Below are positions 1 through 5,418 of a stretch of DNA of 6,540 nucleotides, one piece after another. This DNA comes from Gammaproteobacteria bacterium (GTDB taxonomy: Bacteria; Pseudomonadota; Gammaproteobacteria; Chromatiales; Chromatiaceae). The translations under genes were made by a program, and so were the position numbers. A model generated the notes under the pieces. The model was not told the DNA's origin and did not search any database. It worked only from the letters and a program-made list of their open reading frames with translations. How positions within the stretch are numbered: the first letter of the stretch is position 1; each line of letters opens with the position of its first letter. Where the stretch lies: the NCBI GenBank assembly GCA_030621975.1, contig JAUXGQ010000093.1:1-6540 (forward strand), written 5' to 3'.

Positions 1-651
1 ACCAACCTGGAACACCTGAAGCTCGGTGGGGAAAGCGTCGAAGGAAGCGTACTGTTTTGTGATATCGTTGGTTACACGGAGTTGTCGGAGACCCTGCCTT
101 CGGACGAGATCGCCGAACTGTTGAACGAGTATTTCGGCTATATCGCCCTCGCCGGCCAGCAATCCCACGGGATGGTCGACAAGTTCATCGGCGACTGCGT
201 GATGGTGGTATTCGGGGTGCCGGACGAGGACGAACACCATGGTCTGCATGCGGTGAGCTGCGCGGCGCTGATCCAACAGCTGGTGGAGCGTCTGAACGTC
301 CATCGAAGAGAAAAGGGCCGTCAACTGGTGAGATTCAGGATAGGCATCAGCAGCGGCGAAATGCTGGCCGGGAATATGGGCGCGGAGGATCATATGCAAT
401 ACACCGTGGTGGGCGACACGGTAAACCTGGCTGCCCGTCTATGCCCTCTGGCCGACGCGGGAGGTATCATAATCAGCCAACAGACGGCCAAGCAGCTGGG
501 TGTCCACGAGTACGTGAATCTGTTGAAGATGCTGCCGATACAGCTGCGCGGCCGGCGCGAACCCGTCACCCCGTACATCGTCGGCTCGCTGAACGACCGG
601 ATTCAGGTCGGTCTCGACGGATTACTCAACGGAATCCTGACACACGGATGA
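1..651 (+). CDS. Class III adenylate/guanylate cyclase, C-terminal part (5' end outside window)
   Basis: This is the catalytic domain of a class III nucleotide cyclase, most likely making cAMP from ATP. The frame is open from base 1, so the true start and any N-terminal sensor or membrane region lie outside the window. A TTG codon at 82 falls inside the conserved core and is not the start. In the 216 visible residues, the first metal-binding Asp is D21 in FCDIVGYT. The DKFIGD motif supplies the purine-selecting Lys K61 and the second metal-binding Asp D65. The VVGDTVNLAARL segment has Thr135 at the second purine-selecting position and the transition-state pair N142 and R146. All catalytic residues are therefore present. 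Known family members with Lys plus Thr (instead of Lys plus Asp) are generally adenylate cyclases, so cAMP is the inference. The stop lies three bases before a lipoprotein gene in the same direction, which suggests an operon. Confidence 0.93.
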   Translation, partial: TNLEHLKLGGESVEGSVLFCDIVGYTELSETLPSDEIAELLNEYFGYIALAGQQSHGMVDKFIGDCVMVVFGVPDEDEHHGLHAVSCAALIQQLVERLNVHRREKGRQLVRFRIGISSGEMLAGNMGAEDHMQYTVVGDTVNLAARLCPLADAGGIIISQQTAKQLGVHEYVNLLKMLPIQLRGRREPVTPYIVGSLNDRIQVGLDGLLNGILTHG

Positions 652-654
652 ACG

Positions 655-1611
655 ATGCGCTGGGCAATTATATTTTTCAGCTTTGCCCTGGCCGCTTGCA
701 GCCCATTGCGGAAAACCGCCCCACCCGCGCCCCAGCCACCCGCACCGCCGCCCACGGAATTGCTTGCCCAGGCGGAGGCGCTGGAAAAATCGGGTAATTT
801 TGGCGGGGCCATAACCCTGCTCAGCGATGCGACCCAACAGTATCCAGACGAGACGGGGTTGGAGCAGGCGCTTTCGCGGCTGCGTAACACATGGGAACCC
901 CGGCGTCGGGAGCTGGAAGACCGCTTACTGATCATCCGCGTTGAATCGCTGAGCAAAGAGATTCCCCTGCAGGAGCAACTCTTTACAGGCGATCCCGCCG
1001 ACCGGCTGATCAAAGACCAGATCGAACACTCGCAACGCCGGCTCGAGCGAACCGCCGAGCTGCTGACCCGCTGTGGAGAACGGCAGTCAACGCGCCGTGT
1101 CAGCCTGGCCAGACGCTGCCTGTCGCTGTCCCTCGGCATACGCGAAGACGCCAAGGCGCGTGGCCTGCTCAGCAAACTGAACTCCAAGCGAAAAACTCAA
1201 CGCGCGCGAAAAAGCCAGCGACAGCAGCTTAAACGTTCAGAGGCACAACAGGCACTGGCCGCTTCTCACCTGCAACGCGCCCGTGAGCTGGCGAAAGAAA
1301 CGGAAAACCAGGCGGCCCTGGGTGAAATCGACGCAATTGCCACCACCGGAATGGCTGCATTGGCGGCGGCGTCGGGAGCCGGCGAAGAACGAGAAAAGAT
1401 CATCTTGCAGATTACGGATAAGTTGCTGATGGTAGGAGACAATCTGTACCGCACGGGTCAGATTGAGCCGGCCATCGCCTGTTGGCAGGCAGTGCTGGCC
1501 CTCGACCCGACCCTCGAACAGGCGGGGCAAAAAATGGTGCGCGCCCAAAGGGTGATGGAAAACCTGAACGCCCTCAGAAAACAACACGGGGATGCTCAGT
1601 CCGACCGATAG
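655..1611 (+). CDS. Predicted outer-membrane lipoprotein with TPR-like repeats, function unknown
   Basis: This 318-residue protein is not one I recognise by name. Residues 1-15 form a lipoprotein signal peptide: one Arg, a hydrophobic stretch, then lipobox LAAC with the lipidated Cys at 15. Ser at +2 (no Asp) predicts sorting to the outer membrane. A Pro/Ala-rich linker covers residues 22-33. Residues about 36-67 look like one TPR unit (AEALEKSGNFGGAITLL). Residues about 256-290 look like a second (NLYRTGQIEPAIACWQAV, then a DP turn). Between them lies a charged, probably helical region, strongly basic around 174-194 (many Lys, Arg and Gln). The gene follows the cyclase stop as TGA-ACG-ATG in the same reading frame, with only a weak GGA at 646-648 as ribosome site, so translational coupling is likely. 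TPR lipoproteins usually act as envelope scaffolds. A role beside the cyclase is inference from position only. Confidence 0.85.
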   Translation: MRWAIIFFSFALAACSPLRKTAPPAPQPPAPPPTELLAQAEALEKSGNFGGAITLLSDATQQYPDETGLEQALSRLRNTWEPRRRELEDRLLIIRVESLSKEIPLQEQLFTGDPADRLIKDQIEHSQRRLERTAELLTRCGERQSTRRVSLARRCLSLSLGIREDAKARGLLSKLNSKRKTQRARKSQRQQLKRSEAQQALAASHLQRARELAKETENQAALGEIDAIATTGMAALAAASGAGEEREKIILQITDKLLMVGDNLYRTGQIEPAIACWQAVLALDPTLEQAGQKMVRAQRVMENLNALRKQHGDAQSDR

Positions 1612-1621
1612 GAAGGCAGGC

Positions 1622-3541
1622 CTAGACCGGATTTCTCACCAAGTGGACCGCCGAGGTCACATTGTCCCCGAGGGCTTCTCGTACCACCCGCTCGATCGCG
1701 GCTGGATCGAGACCGCATTCCCTTAACTGCTCTTCCGCCGTGGCCTGTTCTATGTAGCAGTCCGGGAGCCCCAGGTTGACGGTGCGCGTCACATGCTTGG
1801 CCCGGGCCAGGCATTCGTTCACCGCTGAGCCGGCCCCGCCCTGTACCACGTTTTCTTCCACCGTGACCAGCAGATCATGGGTATCCGCAAGGCGGATCAC
1901 CAGATCTTCATCCAGGGGTTTGATAAAGCGCATATTGGCGACCGTGGCATCCAGCGACTCGCCCACCTCAAGGGCATTTGCCAGCATACTGCCGAACGCC
2001 AGTATGGCTACCCGCTGTCCCTGACGGACCAAAACGCCCTTTCCGATCGGCAGTGCGGCAAGCTCCTGGTTAACCGGGACACCCGGCCCAAGACCGCGAG
2101 GATAGCGGACCAGCGCCGGCCCCTCGTACTCGTAGGCTGTGTGCAACAGTTGTCGGCATTCGTTTTCGTCCGCCGGTGCCATCACCACCATGTTCGGTAG
2201 GACACGGGCGTAGCTCAGATCGAAACTGCCTGCATGGGTCGCACCATCCGCACCCACCTGACCGGCACGGTCCACGGCGAGGGTGACATCCAGGTCTTGC
2301 AGCGCAACATCATGAACAAGCTGGTCGAAGGCGCGCTGCAGAAAGGTAGAATAGATCGCCACCACCGGCTTCATACCCTCGCAGGCCAGACCGGCTGCGA
2401 AGGTGATCGCATGCTGTTCGGCGATGCCCACGTCATAATAACGGTCTGGAAAATCCTTGGCGAAGCGCACCATTCCTGAGCCTTCGCACATGGCGGGGGT
2501 AATGGCAACCAGCCGCTTGTCCCGCGCCGCCAGATCGCACAGCCAGTTACCGAACACCTGGGTGTAAGTCGGTCCCCCAGGCTTTTTTTCCATCTTGCCG
2601 GTAGCGGGATTGAAAGGGGTAACACCGTGGTAGACACAGGGATCGCCTTCCGCCGGCTCGTAGCCTTTACCCTTCTGGGTGACCACATGCAGAAAGCGGG
2701 GCCCGTGCATGGCCTTCAGGTTGTCAAGAGTAGCAACGAGCCGCGGCAGGTCATGACCGTCAATGGGTCCGATGTAATTAAACCCCAGTTCCTCGAACAA
2801 GGTCCCGGGCATCACCATGCCTTTCATGTGTTCTTCCCAGCGGCCCACCAACTCGCGGATGCCGGGCATGTGGCTCAAAGCCGACTTGCCCCCCTCGCGC
2901 ATGTTGGTATAGAAACGACTGGTAAGCACACGGGCAAGATAGTTGCTGATCGCACCGACGGGGGACGATATTGACATATCGTTATCGTTCAGGATCACCA
3001 GCATGTTGAGATCCAGGGCGCCGGCATGATTCAACGCCTCGAACGCCATCCCGGCGGTCAAAGCGCCGTCGCCGATGATCGCGGTAATCTGGCGTTTCTC
3101 CCGTTTCAGCTTGGCGGCAGCGGCCATACCCAGGGCCGCACCGATGGAGGTACTGGAGTGACCGGCACCAAAGGCATCGTACTCACTCTCGTCACGGCGC
3201 AAAAAGCCCGAGAGACCCCCCTTTTTGCGCAACCCACCCATGCGCCCACGGCGCCCGGTAAGAATCTTGTGGGGATAGGCCTGGTGTCCCACGTCCCAGA
3301 TCAGGCGATCCGCCGGTGTGTCGAAAACATAGTGCAGGGCGAGCGTCAGTTCGACCACACCCAATCCCGCAGCCAGATGACCCCCGGTCTGGGACACGCT
3401 TTCGATCAAAAACTGACGCAACTCCGCCGCCAGTTGCGGCAGCCGGGATTCGGGGAGCCTGCGAAGATCCCGCGGGTAATCCACTCGACTCAACAAGGGG
3501 TAGCCGTCAGCGCTGGCCGGAAATCTGGTCTCATCAACCAT
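1622..3541 (-). CDS. dxs: 1-deoxy-D-xylulose-5-phosphate synthase
   Basis: DXS condenses pyruvate with glyceraldehyde 3-phosphate, using thiamine diphosphate, to make 1-deoxy-D-xylulose 5-phosphate. This is the first step of the MEP pathway to isoprenoids and also a precursor for thiamine and pyridoxal. The protein has 639 residues against about 620 in E. coli and matches it along its length. Visible landmarks are H55 in GGHLAAG, GHSSTS at 127-132, the thiamine-diphosphate motif GDGALTAG at 157-164 with N185/N187 in LNDND, and catalytic E375 in IAEQHA. Substrate-phosphate and pyruvate-site residues are Y397, R425, D432, H436 and R482 (YPRG). No key residue is missing. The extra length is a few N-terminal residues and a C-terminal tail of about 15. 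The ATG at 3541 gives the expected N-terminus but has no strong ribosome site. The gene stands alone: a divergent gene lies upstream and a convergent one downstream, and ispA and xseB, its common partners, are absent here. Confidence 0.98.
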   Translation of the reverse strand: MVDETRFPASADGYPLLSRVDYPRDLRRLPESRLPQLAAELRQFLIESVSQTGGHLAAGLGVVELTLALHYVFDTPADRLIWDVGHQAYPHKILTGRRGRMGGLRKKGGLSGFLRRDESEYDAFGAGHSSTSIGAALGMAAAAKLKREKRQITAIIGDGALTAGMAFEALNHAGALDLNMLVILNDNDMSISSPVGAISNYLARVLTSRFYTNMREGGKSALSHMPGIRELVGRWEEHMKGMVMPGTLFEELGFNYIGPIDGHDLPRLVATLDNLKAMHGPRFLHVVTQKGKGYEPAEGDPCVYHGVTPFNPATGKMEKKPGGPTYTQVFGNWLCDLAARDKRLVAITPAMCEGSGMVRFAKDFPDRYYDVGIAEQHAITFAAGLACEGMKPVVAIYSTFLQRAFDQLVHDVALQDLDVTLAVDRAGQVGADGATHAGSFDLSYARVLPNMVVMAPADENECRQLLHTAYEYEGPALVRYPRGLGPGVPVNQELAALPIGKGVLVRQGQRVAILAFGSMLANALEVGESLDATVANMRFIKPLDEDLVIRLADTHDLLVTVEENVVQGGAGSAVNECLARAKHVTRTVNLGLPDCYIEQATAEEQLRECGLDPAAIERVVREALGDNVTSAVHLVRNPV

Positions 3542-3691
3542 CTAGCTTACAATTATCTTTGTTTTACAATAGGTTGAATGCGCACCCGCGATCCACTGAA
3601 TCCTGCACCAGGCACTGACCGGGAAACCGCATCGTAACGGGAGGCTAGCAGTTTAACCCATTGGGGATGTCATGTCCGGTTTTTTACCGCC

Positions 3692-3720
3692 CTGACAATC
3701 AGTCCCATATTGGCTATATA
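3692..3720 (+). promoter_or_regulatory. Candidate sigma70 promoter for the YbaK-type gene
   Basis: CTGACA at 3692-3697 matches five of six bases of the -35 consensus TTGACA. Exactly 17 bases later comes TATATA at 3715-3720, a fair -10 element inside an AT-rich run. Transcription would start near 3727-3729, giving a leader of about 70 bases before the ATG at 3798. The spacing and the absence of any other upstream gene on this strand support the call. No start site has been mapped. Confidence 0.55.
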
Positions 3721-3785
3721 TGTAGTAGGAGCCCCTGAAAAAGCATGCACAAGGGTTTGTGAGCCCGACCAATCGTTGGCTAAAA

Positions 3786-3792
3786 AAGGAGG
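3786..3792 (+). promoter_or_regulatory. Strong Shine-Dalgarno that fixes the YbaK-type start at 3798
   Basis: AAGGAGG is a near-perfect ribosome binding site, five bases before ATG 3798. It settles the choice against the longer reading from GTG 3759. That reading would add 13 residues rich in Arg, Lys and Trp in front of the usual family N-terminus. Confidence 0.85.
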
Positions 3793-3797
3793 CAGCT

Positions 3798-4268
3798 ATG
3801 GGTATCCCCCTGACATTGCAAAAATACCTCGACGATAGAGGCATTCAATACGAGATCCTGCCCCACACCCACACCGGTGGCAGCATGGAAACCGCCCAGG
3901 CGACACATGTGCCGGGTAACCAGTTGGCGAAAGGCGTGATACTGGAGGACGACGATGGCTATCTCATGGCGGTGGTACCGGCCACTTACCAGGTCGAACT
4001 GGGTAAGCTGCACAAGCACCTGAACCGTCAACTGGGGTTGGCGACGGAACCGGAACTGACGGAACTGTTCCACGACTGCGAGCCCGGAGCGGTTCCGCCG
4101 TTAGGACAGGCCTATGGTGTCGCGCAGATCGTCGATGAAAGCCTTGCCGAGTGTGCAGACATCTATTTCGAGGCGGGCAATCATACCGAGGTGGTCCACA
4201 TCAGCGGCACGGATTTCCGCACCCTGATGGCCGATGCGCCCCGTTATCGTTTCGCGCATCATGCTTGA
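3798..4268 (+). CDS. YbaK/ProX-type aminoacyl-tRNA deacylase domain protein
   Basis: This 156-residue protein is a single tRNA-editing domain of the YbaK/ProX type. Relatives are free-standing enzymes that hydrolyse mischarged tRNA in the cytoplasm, for example Cys-tRNA-Pro or Ala-tRNA-Pro. Visible features are the lysine at 45 in LAKGVIL, which lies where the essential Lys of characterised YbaK and ProXp-ala enzymes is found. The substrate-pocket motif GAVPPLG is at 97-103. The C-terminal core HTEVVHISGTDF at 129-140 is family-typical. An HTHTGGS stretch at 23-29 and a His-His near the end are notable but not family markers. Length agrees with single-domain members. It appears to be a one-gene transcript with its own promoter and a very strong ribosome site, facing away from dxs. 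Which amino acid it clears cannot be told from sequence, so I give no symbol. The domain call is firm and the substrate is open. Confidence 0.88.
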   Translation: MGIPLTLQKYLDDRGIQYEILPHTHTGGSMETAQATHVPGNQLAKGVILEDDDGYLMAVVPATYQVELGKLHKHLNRQLGLATEPELTELFHDCEPGAVPPLGQAYGVAQIVDESLAECADIYFEAGNHTEVVHISGTDFRTLMADAPRYRFAHHA

Positions 4269-4294
4269 GCCTGCAAACGGCAATCGACTGTCAA

Positions 4295-4311
4295 GGGGTA
4301 TGCGGTACCCC
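4295..4311. terminator. Stem-loop between convergent genes, possible bidirectional terminator
   Basis: GGGGTA (4295-4300) and TACCCC (4306-4311) form a perfect 6-bp GC-rich stem around a five-base loop TGCGG. It sits 26 bases after the YbaK-type stop and 31 bases after the diguanylate cyclase stop, in a gap of only 74 bases between converging genes. Neither side has a T-run, so it is not a classic intrinsic terminator. It may instead stabilise 3' ends or mark Rho-dependent termination. Confidence 0.4.
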
Positions 4312-4342
4312 CCTGCCCTGTTTCGAGCTGAGTATCGCTTGC

Positions 4343-5383
4343 TCAGGAAGATTTCTCGACCCGGTTACGTCCCTGCGTCTTGGCTAGATACAGGGCCCGA
4401 TCCGCACGCCCCAGCAGATCATTCGGAAGATCGCCCGGATAGAATTGGGCGATACCGATAGACACCGTGATCTTGCCATAGGACTCGTCACTGCGTCTGT
4501 CTTTCAGATCGCCGGCGGAAATTGCCTTCCGAATCTGCTCGGCGAGGACACCGGCACCGGTCAGCTCGGTTTGTGGCAGAATCACGGCAAATTCCTCGCC
4601 CCCGAAACGTGCGGCAAAATCCCTGCCCTTGACGCTGCGTTTGAGGGTCGCCCCCACGAACCTGAGCACCTTGTCCCCGATGAGGTGGCCATAGGTATCG
4701 TTAAACTTTTTAAAGTGGTCGATATCCGCCAGCATCATAGAAAATGGTGTTTGCTCCTCTCGGGCTTCCTCGAAGATCCGCTCCAACGTCGCATCGAATG
4801 CCTTGCGGTTAGAGATTCCCGTCAAGGCATCTATCAGCGATTCCTCCTTGACCTGCTCCAGTTCCTTACGAAGTGCGACAACCTCATCAAGGATGGAAGA
4901 TACCTGTGAGTCCAGTTGATGCTGATACTTTTCCATTGAACGGGTATCTTCAATAACGTTTCGGATCTCGGCCGACATCGTCGCGGGCGCAGACGATACG
5001 TTCAGGATACCGGCAAAGCGCTTTAATTTATCCGCGTAGTTGGACAAGTTTCCGCTGGAGTGCTGGAATTCGCCTTGAATCTCGGCGACGATGCGTCGCA
5101 GTTCCAGGCGCATCGTCTCCAGCGCCTGTTCATCCTCTTCGAAAAAGCGTGTGTAGAGGGACCACAGGCGCCCCGTGGAGACCCCTCCCGGCTGCTCGGC
5201 GATCTCGTCGAACGCTGTCTTCAGCACCTCATCCTTGCCTGCGACATAGTCATACCCGACCCGGAAGTTCAATGGTGAAGGGGGGATCCGGTTCCCGGAC
5301 AGGAGTGAGAGTGCGAGGCGCAGATGCTCGGAGGCTTTCGCAAAGTCATCGTCTGAATACGGATTTTTCTCTGCTTGGGTCAT
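4343..5383 (-). CDS. Diguanylate cyclase (GGDEF domain) with a long N-terminal accessory region
   Basis: This 346-residue protein makes cyclic di-GMP from two GTP. The GGDEF domain covers about residues 180-343. It shows the entry motif DALTGISNR (185-193), metal-binding D220 in ADIDHFKKFND, the active-site signature GGEEF (261-265), VSIGIA (307-312), and the closing segment with ADRALYLAK. All residues needed for activity are present. The inhibitory I-site, normally RxxD five residues before the signature, reads KGRD (252-255), so the Arg is replaced by Lys. The N-terminal half has no signal peptide or membrane segment, so the enzyme should be cytoplasmic. Residues about 15-60 (PLNFRVGYDYVAGKDEVL) resemble a conserved N-terminal region seen in other GGDEF proteins, with no function I can name. 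A probable coiled coil at about 145-182 leads into the catalytic domain and could drive the dimer needed for catalysis. It lies 35 bases downstream of an EAL-HDOD gene. Confidence 0.95.
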   Translation of the reverse strand: MTQAEKNPYSDDDFAKASEHLRLALSLLSGNRIPPSPLNFRVGYDYVAGKDEVLKTAFDEIAEQPGGVSTGRLWSLYTRFFEEDEQALETMRLELRRIVAEIQGEFQHSSGNLSNYADKLKRFAGILNVSSAPATMSAEIRNVIEDTRSMEKYQHQLDSQVSSILDEVVALRKELEQVKEESLIDALTGISNRKAFDATLERIFEEAREEQTPFSMMLADIDHFKKFNDTYGHLIGDKVLRFVGATLKRSVKGRDFAARFGGEEFAVILPQTELTGAGVLAEQIRKAISAGDLKDRRSDESYGKITVSIGIAQFYPGDLPNDLLGRADRALYLAKTQGRNRVEKSS

Positions 5384-5393
5384 GCTGATGGGA

Positions 5394-5398
5394 CCTTC
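5394..5398 (-). promoter_or_regulatory. Ribosome binding site of the diguanylate cyclase gene
   Basis: On the minus strand GAAGG lies ten bases before ATG 5383, within the 35-base gap after the EAL-HDOD stop. It is moderate in strength and slightly distant. It supports ATG 5383 as start; no ATG, GTG or TTG in that frame lies between it and the upstream gene's stop. Confidence 0.5.
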
Positions 5399-5418
5399 AC
5401 GGTATTTTTCCAGAGTAA

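Larger units (their letters stand above)
3542..3797. other. Divergent intergenic region between dxs and the YbaK-type gene
   Basis: This 256-base stretch is clearly more AT-rich at both ends than the genes around it. It must hold the promoters of both dxs (leftward) and the YbaK-type gene (rightward). The rightward promoter and ribosome site are listed separately. For dxs the only candidate I see is a minus-strand GATAAT at 3557-3552, with no good -35 at the right distance. It would give a leader of only a few bases, so I do not call it. A 19-codon plus-strand frame opens at ATG 3578 but has nothing to support it. Small inverted repeats occur at 3748-3761 (CACAA/TTGTG) and near 3768-3778 (CCAA/TTGG). 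Both are too short to call. Confidence 0.6.

Noticed and set aside
82..84. TTG at 82 as the start of the cyclase gene
   Set aside because: The catalytic motif FCDIVGYT lies upstream in the same open frame, so the gene begins outside the window.
648..797. ATG at 648 overlapping the cyclase stop as the start of the downstream gene
   Set aside because: That frame ends at 797 and has no signal peptide, while the ATG at 655 gives a clear lipoprotein signal sequence.
603..1187. 194-codon minus-strand frame opposite the lipoprotein gene
   Set aside because: It is Ser/Arg-rich, with no motif or ribosome site, and overlaps both the cyclase end and the lipoprotein. It is a by-product of GC-rich codon use.
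3026..3577. 183-codon plus-strand frame opposite the start of dxs
   Set aside because: It lies opposite a clearly conserved enzyme, and its translation has no domain-like pattern.
3578..3637. 19-codon plus-strand frame starting at ATG 3578
   Set aside because: No ribosome site, no recognisable peptide features, and its length is expected by chance.
3678..3688. CGGT/ACCG hairpin with a T-rich loop as a terminator
   Set aside because: The stem is only four base pairs and the T-run is inside the loop, not after the stem.
3759..3797. GTG at 3759 as an earlier start for the YbaK-type gene
   Set aside because: The strong AAGGAGG at 3786-3792 is spaced for ATG 3798, and the extra residues do not look like family sequence.
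3741..3797. Cyclic di-GMP (GEMM) riboswitch in the leader of the YbaK-type gene
   Set aside because: GCACAAGGG recalls the start of that motif, but the tetraloop, receptor and second stem are absent and the leader is too short.
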